Source: Amycolatopsis sp. CA-230715 (lineage in GTDB: Bacteria > Actinomycetota > Actinomycetes > Mycobacteriales > Pseudonocardiaceae). Taken from it: a stretch of DNA of 64,000 nucleotides. The notes below the pieces were generated by a model. That model ran no database searches. It was not told where the DNA came from and saw nothing but the letters and a program-made list of their open reading frames with translations. The translations under genes and the position numbers were made by a program. This document shows positions 18,198-25,435 of this stretch, piece by piece (position 1 is the stretch's first letter; every line of letters begins with the position of its first letter). The stretch lies in NCBI RefSeq assembly GCF_018736145.1, contig NZ_CP059997.1, positions 6,571,501-6,635,500 of the forward strand, given 5' to 3'.

Positions 18198-19226
18198 GTG
18201 ACCGAAACGACCGGTGCGGAGCAGCGGATCCGCGGCCTGTTCGCCGAAATCGAACAGGTCATGGCCGATCTCGTCGCGGAATACACGCGGCAGTACGGGA
18301 ACCTGCGTTCGGTGGTGCCCGCGGTGGTGCGCGAAGCCAGACCGGATCGGCACGAGTTCTCCTTGCCCCTGCTGGTGCACGGCGCCGAAACCGGCGACCC
18401 GGCACCCGCCGTCCCGGTCGCCGCCATCCACGCGCTGTGGTGGCGCGCGGCGAACGTGATCGACGACGTGTCGGACGGCGCGGTCACCGGGGTGGCGAAG
18501 GAGATGGGGGCTGGCGCGACCATGATGGCCGCGTTCAACTGGGCGTACGTGGTGCCGCCGCACGCGCTCCAGCGGCTGCCGGTCGGCGACGAGCTGCGCC
18601 GCGCGCTCGCCTTCGAGTTCTTCCAGGCGTGCACGGCGGCCACGGACGGTCAGCTCGCGGACCTGTTCTCCGATCCGGGCGACCTCACGCGCGAGCAGGT
18701 CATGCAGACCTACCGCAACAAGAGCAGCGCGCCGTACGTGATGGCGAGTTCGATGGCGGCGCGCGCCGCCGGCGCCGACGACGTCCGCACCGGGCGGTGG
18801 CGCCGGTTCGGGCTGAACCTGGGACTGCTGGGCCAGTTCCGCAACGACCAGGAGGACCTGGACTCCGGCCGGTTCGAGGACCTCGCGAACCGGACGCCGA
18901 CCTACCACCTGGTGGCACTGGTCAACTCCACCGGCAGCGCGGACCGCGAGCGCGTCGTCAGCCTGCTCGGCAGGGCCCGCGCGGACGAAGAGGCGCGCGA
19001 GGAGCTGGTGGAGCGGTTGCTCGCCCCGGGACTGGTGCGGTCCTACCTCCAGGTGGTCGACCGGATCAGGATCGAGGCGAACCGGATGCTCGACGACCTG
19101 AACGGGGAGCCGTCGTTCGTCGAGGCGTTGCGGCGCCGGGTGGACGAGGCGGCGACGCCGTGCGGCCTGCTGGCGGACGCGGCCGCGCGGCTCGATGGCC
19201 CGTCCGCGGGATCGGTGGTCCCCTGA
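18198..19226 (+). CDS. Isoprenyl synthase-like protein (class I terpenoid fold)
   Basis: 342 residues, all alpha-helical. It carries an aspartate-rich motif DDVSD (89-93) and a second, altered one NDQED (216-220), in the positions of the two DDxxD motifs of trans-isoprenyl diphosphate synthases. TYRNKSSAPYVMASS corresponds to the family's central K-containing helix. It is shorter and more divergent than housekeeping polyprenyl synthases, so it may be a terpene cyclase-like or ComQ-like prenyltransferase. The start is GTG behind GGGGG. It is divergent from the P450/sulfotransferase pair. Confidence 0.7.
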   Translation: MTETTGAEQRIRGLFAEIEQVMADLVAEYTRQYGNLRSVVPAVVREARPDRHEFSLPLLVHGAETGDPAPAVPVAAIHALWWRAANVIDDVSDGAVTGVAKEMGAGATMMAAFNWAYVVPPHALQRLPVGDELRRALAFEFFQACTAATDGQLADLFSDPGDLTREQVMQTYRNKSSAPYVMASSMAARAAGADDVRTGRWRRFGLNLGLLGQFRNDQEDLDSGRFEDLANRTPTYHLVALVNSTGSADRERVVSLLGRARADEEAREELVERLLAPGLVRSYLQVVDRIRIEANRMLDDLNGEPSFVEALRRRVDEAATPCGLLADAAARLDGPSAGSVVP

Positions 19227-19555
19227 CTGTCCACTGTGGCCGGTTTTAGTCACGGATCGCGCCCGTGCGGTCACCGCGATGACGCGGCGTGACGAAGATC
19301 GCGCTACTCCCAGTATGTGGGCGCGGGGCCGCGAAACGCGGTGTAAACCGGTCGGGAGTGCGTAAAACCCCGGTTCACCAAGGGGTTTTCCTCGTCTTCC
19401 GGTGAGCATGATCACGGCACCCGGTGTTCCGGTGAGGGCGGTCACCGCGCACACTGGTCACAGGACGCTCGACGACGAGGTGGCGGCCACGGGGAGTCCC
19501 CTGTGGACACCGATGATCGGGCGATTTTTTGTGTGTGAACTTCTAGGAGGAAGTC
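19227..19555 (+). other. Gene-free stretch with one terminator-like hairpin
   Basis: 329 bp. The hairpin AAAACCCC..GGGGTTTT (19364-19389) could end the isoprenyl-synthase transcript. The direct repeat TTCCGGTGAG occurs twice, about 28 bp apart, after it. A strong AGGAGGAA site at the end serves the next gene. No convincing promoter boxes or coding frames were seen. Confidence 0.5.
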
Positions 19556-19927
19556 GTGTCCAGCAAGGCCGCTCTCGTGTTCCGCGTGGCCGCAGTCGCC
19601 GAAGCCTTTTCCTGGGCCGGCTTGCTGATCGGGATGTTCTTCAAGTACGCCGTCGGCGGCTCCGACGGCGGGGTCCCGGTGCTCGGCATGGTCCACGGCG
19701 TCGTCTTCGTCGTGTACGTGCTGGTCTCCCTCGTCGTGTTCAAGCCGCTCGGCTGGCGCGGCAAGACCCTCCTGCTGGCGCTGCTGTCCAGCATCCCGCC
19801 GCTGTTCACCTGGGCCTTCGAGAAGTGGGCGCTGCGCACCGGCAAGCTCGACGGCCCGCACCGCCTGACGCACGGCGGCACCGGCCTCTTCCAGAGCGCG
19901 AAGGCCGCCACGCCCGTCGCGGCCTGA
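19556..19927 (+). CDS. DUF3817 small membrane protein
   Basis: 123 residues with three hydrophobic helices, including FRVAAVAEAFSWAGLLIGMFFKY. The helix-2 motif GMVHGVVFVVYV is characteristic of actinobacterial DUF3817 membrane proteins. The start is GTG behind a near-perfect AGGAGGAA. Its function is unknown. It is monocistronic and ends at a strong terminator shared with the convergent MarR gene. Confidence 0.85.
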   Translation: MSSKAALVFRVAAVAEAFSWAGLLIGMFFKYAVGGSDGGVPVLGMVHGVVFVVYVLVSLVVFKPLGWRGKTLLLALLSSIPPLFTWAFEKWALRTGKLDGPHRLTHGGTGLFQSAKAATPVAA

Positions 19928-19942
19928 TCCGCAGCCGACTGA

Positions 19943-19979
19943 AGAAAGGCCCGCCACCTCCGAGGTGGCGGGCCTTTCT
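19943..19979. terminator. Bidirectional terminator between DUF3817 and MarR genes
   Basis: AGAAAGGCCCGCCACCT pairs perfectly with AGGTGGCGGGCCTTTCT (17 bp, 3-nt loop). A/T-rich ends on both sides suit both convergent genes. Confidence 0.9.
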
Positions 19980-19980
19980 G

Positions 19981-20475
19981 CTATTCGAAGTCCCCTGCGG
20001 ACCGGCGGACCTTCGTCAGCAGATCGGTCAGCTGCTCGACCTGGCGGGCGGTCAGCCCGGTCATGCCGAAGTCGATGGCGGTGACCGATTCGGTCGCCTC
20101 CTCGCGGCGCCGCCTGCCGGGATCGGTGATCTCGACGAGCGTGGTCCTGCGGTCGGTCGGATGCGGCACGCGCTTGACCAGGCCGTCCTTCTCGAGCCGG
20201 TCGACAATGTTGGTGACGCTCGTCGGGTGCAGCTGAAGGCGCTCGCCCATCACGCGCATCGGCAGGCTGGCGCGGCGTGAGAAGGTCAGCAGGACCAGTG
20301 CTTCGTAGCGGGCGAAGGTCAGGCCGTGCGGTTTCAGCGCACCGTCCACCGCGGACTGGATGATCTGCTGGACGCGCATCACGCCGGTCACCGCGGCCAT
20401 CGTGGTGGACGGGCCGATCCGGTCCTCCCACAGTTGGGCCGCGCGGGCGATCGGGTCGAACGGCAACGGGCTCAT
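19981..20475 (-). CDS. MarR-family transcriptional regulator
   Basis: 164 residues with a MarR winged helix: LTFARYEALVLL, then LQLHPTSVTNIVDRLEKDG (recognition helix) and the wing HPTDRRTTLVEIT. It probably binds as a dimer near its own promoter, in the short gap to the divergent thiamine-binding protein gene. The ATG at 20475 gives a normal-length MarR protein. The ligand is unknown. Confidence 0.88.
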   Translation of the reverse strand: MSPLPFDPIARAAQLWEDRIGPSTTMAAVTGVMRVQQIIQSAVDGALKPHGLTFARYEALVLLTFSRRASLPMRVMGERLQLHPTSVTNIVDRLEKDGLVKRVPHPTDRRTTLVEITDPGRRRREEATESVTAIDFGMTGLTARQVEQLTDLLTKVRRSAGDFE

Positions 20476-20562
20476 GGTCGTCGAAATTACCAGCGGGTAC
20501 TCGCGGCGCTCGGGCACGGTGGACGTGTATGCATGTGCTCTGGAACATCCGGGAGGTAGCGA

Positions 20563-20865
20563 ATGATCGTCGCGTTCAGTGTCAGCCCGGCGGGCGGCGA
20601 CCCCGACGGCGGTGTGAGCGAAGCCGTCGCGAGGGCGGTCCGCGTGGTGCGGGAGTCCGGCCTGCCGAACTCGACCAACGCCATGTTCACCAACATCGAA
20701 GGCACCTGGGACGAGGTCATGGACGTCGTCAAGCGCGCCACCGAAGCCGCGGGCGAAGGATCCACGCGCGTCGGCCTCGTGCTCAAAGCGGACATCCGCC
20801 CCGGCTTCGAGGGGCAGCTCGAAGCAAAGGTCGAACGGGTCGAGGCGCACCTGCGAGAGAGCTGA
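20563..20865 (+). CDS. MTH1187-family thiamine-binding protein
   Basis: 100 residues. The small ferredoxin-like fold is recognised from MIVAFSVSPAGG, ESGLPNSTNAMFTNIEG and RVGLVLKADIRPG. Members of this family (Thiamine_BP, formerly DUF77) bind thiamine in the cytoplasm, perhaps as a buffer or carrier. GGGAGGT precedes the ATG. It is divergent from the MarR gene, which may regulate it. Confidence 0.85.
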   Translation: MIVAFSVSPAGGDPDGGVSEAVARAVRVVRESGLPNSTNAMFTNIEGTWDEVMDVVKRATEAAGEGSTRVGLVLKADIRPGFEGQLEAKVERVEAHLRES

Positions 20866-20875
20866 GGCGTGTAAG

Positions 20876-21733
20876 TCAGTCCGTGCTGGTTCCTGTCCGG
20901 AAGAGGGGATCGAGAATCGCTGCGACGAGTGCGACCTGGTGGTCGAGGAGTTCTTCGGAGATCGTGTCGAGCCCTTCCTTGCGTCGCCACGCAGCCCACT
21001 TGGCCTGTCCGACGTCGCCGTAGCCCGCCAGGTGCGGGCTGACGGGTTCGAGGTGGACGCCGCGGTATCGGGCGACTGCTTGAGCGGAGCGGAGGATCTC
21101 GTCCGCGTCGATGTCGTGCTGGGCGAGTTGGACGATGTCGATGTAGTCACGCCACCGGGTGCTGGTTATACCGCGCTCGAGGATCGTGATGCCTTTCTCG
21201 GCGATGGTCGTCTCCGGCGCGTAGCCGAGTATGTCGATCGGCTCCCCGAGCACCCGCTCGATTCGCACGGTTCGCGGAGCGGGGACGATCGGGTCGCCAG
21301 TGGACATGTCCCAGGCCGCGACACCCTGCCAGGGGCCGATCGCGGCCTTCACTCGCACTCGATAGCCGGGATAGTCGGCTTGCTCGCGAATCTCCTGCAC
21401 GGTGATCGCGTCGACGTCGAAGACCACGCCGTCCGGGGCGTCGACGGCGGCGATGTCGTGCACCACGGTGCTGAGATGCGAGGTCGAGACGTCGGCGTTG
21501 ACGGCGTTCGCGTCGACGTCCTTGGTGGGGCGGCGTACCCCGTAGGCGGCGAGCAGGATGCCGCCTTTGAGAACGAAGTCGTCGGCATGGGTCGTGCGAG
21601 TGAGGCGGTCGAGGAACGATTCGAGGACGTGCCGGATCAGATACTCCTGCGTCGGGACTGCGCGTCCCGTCCTTGCCGCGGTCGAACGTGTGGTGGCCTG
21701 GACCTGCTTGAAGGTCGTGTTGCCGGTGTTCAT
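20876..21733 (-). CDS. abiEii: AbiEii-type nucleotidyltransferase toxin
   Basis: 285 residues. The nucleotidyltransferase core motif is seen in FVLKGGILLAAYG followed by RRPTKDVD (K56, G57-G58, D72, D74), the AbiEii/AbiGii toxin signature. Such toxins modify RNA with nucleotides (tRNA in characterised relatives) and arrest growth, giving phage defence by abortive infection. Its ATG overlaps the antitoxin stop (ATGA), as expected for a type IV toxin-antitoxin operon. Confidence 0.85.
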   Translation of the reverse strand: MNTGNTTFKQVQATTRSTAARTGRAVPTQEYLIRHVLESFLDRLTRTTHADDFVLKGGILLAAYGVRRPTKDVDANAVNADVSTSHLSTVVHDIAAVDAPDGVVFDVDAITVQEIREQADYPGYRVRVKAAIGPWQGVAAWDMSTGDPIVPAPRTVRIERVLGEPIDILGYAPETTIAEKGITILERGITSTRWRDYIDIVQLAQHDIDADEILRSAQAVARYRGVHLEPVSPHLAGYGDVGQAKWAAWRRKEGLDTISEELLDHQVALVAAILDPLFRTGTSTD

Positions 21734-22287
21734 GCGAGTGCGTCCAGTGCGGTGAGGATCGGAGCCTTGGCACGGGGCAGGGTGGTGGCGAGCTTGACGA
21801 GGCGGGCGGGTTTACCGCCGCGGCGCAGCCATTCCTTCAAGGCGTCTCGGGCAAGTTCGTAGCCGATCTCACCGCGGAGGCGGAAGGCGTCGGCGATCGA
21901 TCGTTCGGCGGAGTAGATCCCGATCGTCAACTCGGTGCCGGGAACGGGGATCTCGTGGCGGCCGAGTTCGAAGGTGGCCCGGTCGAACGAGTGCCACGCG
22001 ATCGATGGATTCCCGGTGGGGATGCGCGCTCCCCGGGGAACCGCGACGTCCAGCGCGGCCGGGATCGTGTCGGTCAGATCGTGGTGGGCCAGTGCCGAGG
22101 TCAGGCAGATCGTCGACTTCGGGCGCCGGCTTGCCGCCTCGGTCCAGTCCCAGTCCGCCGCGGCAGCGTCTGACGGCAGGTAGATCCCGCGTGCGATGCG
22201 CTCCAGCTTTCCTTTCCGTGCGGCGCGGTACAGCCCGCTGCGCGACAGGCCGTGACGTCCGGCCGTGCCCGGTGTCACCGCCGCCAT
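21730..22287 (-). CDS. abiEi: AbiEi-type antitoxin / regulator
   Basis: About 185 residues. The N-terminal winged helix GTAGRHGLSRSGLYRAARKGKLERIARGIY is typical of AbiEi antitoxins, which repress the operon. The C-terminal domain has the family motif YSAERSIADAFRLR. It precedes and overlaps the toxin gene. ATG 22287 is chosen because GTGGAG lies 9 nt upstream. In-frame ATGs at 22296 and 22344 are possible but worse placed. Confidence 0.85.
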   Translation of the reverse strand: MAAVTPGTAGRHGLSRSGLYRAARKGKLERIARGIYLPSDAAAADWDWTEAASRRPKSTICLTSALAHHDLTDTIPAALDVAVPRGARIPTGNPSIAWHSFDRATFELGRHEIPVPGTELTIGIYSAERSIADAFRLRGEIGYELARDALKEWLRRGGKPARLVKLATTLPRAKAPILTALDALA

Positions 22288-22359
22288 CGCAGTCATCTCC
22301 ACTCGTGGAACAAAACGTCTACACGTAAGAATACCTGATGACATTTCGTTCCAACCGGC

Positions 22360-22773
22360 TCAAGGGCTGAACGGGGGTACGAAAGCCACGGACCAGTTGC
22401 CGCCGTCTTCCTTGAGGGCGAGCGGGTAGCCGAACCGGCGGCCGTCGGCGAGCACGCCGGTCACCGTCGCCGTCGTCGGGGCGTCTCCCGCCGGCGCCAG
22501 CGTTACGCGCACATCGCGCGCGCCTTCCTGCGTGAACCGGGCCGCGTAGCTCTTCGCGAAGTCCGCGGCGGCGGACGGCGGGTAGTCGAGGACCGTTTCG
22601 AGGGCTTTCGCGTCTTTGCTGTTCAGAGCTTGTTCGAGAGTCGTGCGCAGTTCCGACGGGGACGGCACGCCCGCTTCGGGCTGCTGGGCGATCAACACGG
22701 TGAGGGTGGTGAGCCAGGACGCGCCGAGCAGCACGATGACCGTGACGACGACTCTCCGCCGCGTGATCTGCAT
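22360..22773 (-). CDS. Small membrane-anchored hypothetical protein
   Basis: 137 residues. RRRVVVTVIVLLGASWLTTLTVLIAQQ is one N-terminal membrane anchor (or uncleaved signal), followed by a roughly 100-residue extracytoplasmic domain. The rest (LRTTLEQALNSKDAKALETVLDYPP, LADGRRFGYPLAL, NWSVAFVPPF) looks like a small NTF2/DUF4878-like fold, which I cannot confirm. It is divergent from the thioredoxin-TPR gene with only a 54-bp gap. ATG 22773 is preferred because it starts right at the positively charged anchor. Confidence 0.65.
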   Translation of the reverse strand: MQITRRRVVVTVIVLLGASWLTTLTVLIAQQPEAGVPSPSELRTTLEQALNSKDAKALETVLDYPPSAAADFAKSYAARFTQEGARDVRVTLAPAGDAPTTATVTGVLADGRRFGYPLALKEDGGNWSVAFVPPFSP

Positions 22774-22827
22774 GTCGAGGCCACCCTCTCCCGTGAAACG
22801 TCTCGTGGCGCGTGCCAGGATGGAAGC

Positions 22828-23790
22828 GTGACACATCCACGCGGATCAGCAGCGAACTCAGCGGCGTTGTCGGCCGCGCTTTCCGGCGCGGTCGACCTGT
22901 CCGGGCTGAAGGCCCGCGCCGAGGCGCCCCGACCCCAGCAGCAGGCGGGCGCGCCCGCGGCGAGTGGCCCGCCCGCGGACGGTGCCGCCGTCATCGACGT
23001 CACCGAGGCCACCTTCCAGGCCGACGTGGTCGAGCGCTCCTTGCAGCAGCTCGTGGTCGTCGACCTGTGGGCCGAGTGGTGCGGTCCCTGCAAGCAGCTC
23101 AGCCCGGTGCTGGAGCGGCTCGCGGCCGACTCCGGCGGTGCCTGGGTGCTGGCCAAGGTCGACGTGGACGCGAACCCGAGGATCGCGCAGCTCTTCGGCG
23201 CGCAGTCGATCCCGACCGTGGTGGCGATCGGCGGCGGCCAGCCGGTGGACGCGTTCTCCGGCGCGCTGCCCGAGCCGGAGATCCGCAAGTGGCTCGACGC
23301 CCTGCTCGACGCGTTGCGGGACAAGCTGCCCGGGATCAGGGCCGCCGAGCAGGCGCGCGACGGCGACGCCGAGCCCGAGGAAGACCCCCGGTTCACCGAA
23401 GCCGAAGACGCCTTCGAGCGCGGTGACTTCGCCGCCGCCGAGGCCGCTTACCAGCGCATTCTCGACGCCGAGCCGGGCAACGAGCTGGCGAAGGCCGCGC
23501 TGACGCAGGTCCGCTTCGCCGAGCGCGCGAACGAGGCGGACCCGTCCGCGGTCGAGCGCGCGGAGGCGAACCCGGGCGACCTGGACGCGCAGACCGCGGC
23601 CGCCGACTACGAGCTGGCCGAGGGCAAGGTCGACGACGCCTTCGCGCGGCTCATCGCGGTCGTCCGGCGCACCGCCGGTCCGGACCGCAACCGCGTGCGC
23701 GAGCACCTCGTCGGCCTGTTCGAGCTGTTTGACGCGGCCGACGAGCGGGTCATGAAGGCCAGGCGGGACCTCGCTTCCGCCCTGTTCTAG
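22828..23790 (+). CDS. Thioredoxin-domain protein with TPR-like C-terminus (CnoX/YbbN type)
   Basis: 320 residues. A variable Ala-rich N-terminus is followed by a thioredoxin fold with active site WCGPC (C85, C88) and cis-Pro in SIPTVVAI. A C-terminal tetratricopeptide region follows (FERGDFAAAEAAYQRILDAEPGNELAKAAL). The architecture matches CnoX/YbbN co-chaperones, which guard proteins against oxidative aggregation. The start is GTG. A strong terminator follows. Confidence 0.88.
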   Translation: MTHPRGSAANSAALSAALSGAVDLSGLKARAEAPRPQQQAGAPAASGPPADGAAVIDVTEATFQADVVERSLQQLVVVDLWAEWCGPCKQLSPVLERLAADSGGAWVLAKVDVDANPRIAQLFGAQSIPTVVAIGGGQPVDAFSGALPEPEIRKWLDALLDALRDKLPGIRAAEQARDGDAEPEEDPRFTEAEDAFERGDFAAAEAAYQRILDAEPGNELAKAALTQVRFAERANEADPSAVERAEANPGDLDAQTAAADYELAEGKVDDAFARLIAVVRRTAGPDRNRVREHLVGLFELFDAADERVMKARRDLASALF

Positions 23791-23794
23791 CGGT

Positions 23795-23828
23795 GGTTCG
23801 GGGGCGCTCGCGAAAGCGCCCCCGAACC
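23795..23828. terminator. Bidirectional terminator between the thioredoxin and metallopeptidase genes
   Basis: GGTTCGGGGGCGCT pairs with AGCGCCCCCGAACC (14 bp, 6-nt loop) in the 40-bp gap between two convergent stops. Confidence 0.8.
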
Positions 23829-23830
23829 GC

Positions 23831-25276
23831 TCAGCCGTAGAGCTGGGAGCAGCTCGGCGAGCCTTCCATGAAGCCGCGGCGCATCGACTCCACCCTGGCG
23901 AACCCGCTGTCCACGCGCTTGCCGTTCACGTCGGCGGCGACCAGGCTGGTCGGCTGCAGCAGGTCGCCGATCGCCTCGTCGAGGTCACCGGGTGACAGCC
24001 GCAGCTCCTGGCCCTTCTGGTTCGTGACCGCGGCCCACGCGCCGACGAGGCACGCCGTGCGCAGGCCCGCGTTGGTGTTGTCGATCGACGCGCCGACGGC
24101 CTTCTGGATGCCCTGGGTGTACCGCGACGCGACCTCGGCGAACACCGCGAAGTCGCCCATGCCGCCGGGATCCGACTCGGTCTTCTCCTCGTCGCTCAGC
24201 GCGGGCTTGCCGAGCGCCTGCAGCGCGGGCAGGTCGATGCTCACCGTGTTGGTCGCCGGGCAGTAGGACGCTGGCGGCGTGCTCGGCCCGTTCGGGCACG
24301 ACCCGCCGTCGGCGACGATCTGCGGCGGCTGCGCGCCGGCACCGGAGAACGCGCCGTCGAGGCTCTTCTTGAGCTTGCCGATGACGTCCTCGTCGATCCG
24401 CGAGTCGCCCTTCTGATTCTTGTCCTTGCCCTGCGCGAACACCTTCTCGGTGATCCTGGCCTTCGTGTTCTCCAGGTTGATCCCCGCGCAGTCCTTCGGG
24501 GTCTTTTCGAAGCCGAGCTGGAAGGCGTAGGTGCGGTCGAACGCCGATCCGTGCGCGCCCTGCTCGGTCGCGGAACCGCCGGCCTGGTCGCGGATCATGT
24601 ACATCGCGGCCATCACCTGGCTCAGACCCTCCGAAGTGGACACCCGGAAGTACTTGCTCTTGTCCTCGGCGATCCACCGGAAGTAGGTGCCCGCGAAGCA
24701 GTCGGCCTGCTGCTCCTTGACGATCGTCGGCGTGGTGCGGCTGATCCCGGCCTGGTCCTGGACCCGGTACTGCACCGCGTGGCCGAATTCGTGGCCGAGC
24801 ACGACCACGACGGCCATCGGGCCGAACTTCTTGAGCAGCATCGGCAGCAGGACGCCGCGGTCCCAGGCGACGGAGTCGTCGGCGCCGCAGTAGAACGCGT
24901 TGATCTGCTTCTTGGTGTCACCGCAGCCGGTCGTCTGGTTCGGGCCGTTCGACTCGTACGAGGTCAGCTGCTTGACCGGTTCGAACTTGGTGCCGAAGTT
25001 CTCGGGCAGTTTCGCGTCCCAGAACGAGGACACGTCCGCGATGGTGGCCATCGCGAGCTTGTCGGACTCCTCGGCGGAGACGTTCTTGACCTTGAGGTCC
25101 GGTGAAGGCGCGTCCGAGCGGAGACCGCTCTGGAAATGGGAGACCGGCAGCCCCGACACCGTGCCGGGCGAAATCGTGCCCTCGTCGTCCGATGATGATC
25201 CGCACGCCGCGAGCCCGAGGGCCAACACGGCTGCGGTCACGACGGCCACCGGCCGCCGCACGCCCCCTGCGAACAT
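23831..25276 (-). CDS. Putative neutral zinc metallopeptidase lipoprotein
   Basis: 481 residues. A lipoprotein signal with lipobox LAAC (C25) precedes the body. VVLGHEFGHAVQY gives HExxH (H162, E163, H166), and VKEQQADCFAGTYFRW supplies the downstream E/D metal-ligand helix seen in the YpfJ/neutral zinc metallopeptidase family. It would sit on the outer face of the membrane. The C-terminal half contains many Cys, probably in disulfides. ATG 25276 is chosen; a GTG at 25282 is possible. Confidence 0.82.
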   Translation of the reverse strand: MFAGGVRRPVAVVTAAVLALGLAACGSSSDDEGTISPGTVSGLPVSHFQSGLRSDAPSPDLKVKNVSAEESDKLAMATIADVSSFWDAKLPENFGTKFEPVKQLTSYESNGPNQTTGCGDTKKQINAFYCGADDSVAWDRGVLLPMLLKKFGPMAVVVVLGHEFGHAVQYRVQDQAGISRTTPTIVKEQQADCFAGTYFRWIAEDKSKYFRVSTSEGLSQVMAAMYMIRDQAGGSATEQGAHGSAFDRTYAFQLGFEKTPKDCAGINLENTKARITEKVFAQGKDKNQKGDSRIDEDVIGKLKKSLDGAFSGAGAQPPQIVADGGSCPNGPSTPPASYCPATNTVSIDLPALQALGKPALSDEEKTESDPGGMGDFAVFAEVASRYTQGIQKAVGASIDNTNAGLRTACLVGAWAAVTNQKGQELRLSPGDLDEAIGDLLQPTSLVAADVNGKRVDSGFARVESMRRGFMEGSPSCSQLYG

Positions 25277-25435
25277 GGTCACTCACTTCGTCATCCACGG
25301 CCCGTCGCGGGCCTCGGCGAACACCCGACGCGACGCACCCTACCCAGTGCGTTCGGCCCGCACGCACCGCTTCGCCGAACCGCCGTGGCCGACTGCACAG
25401 CGCGACCCCGCCGATACGGGCTAGGGTCGCTCCTC

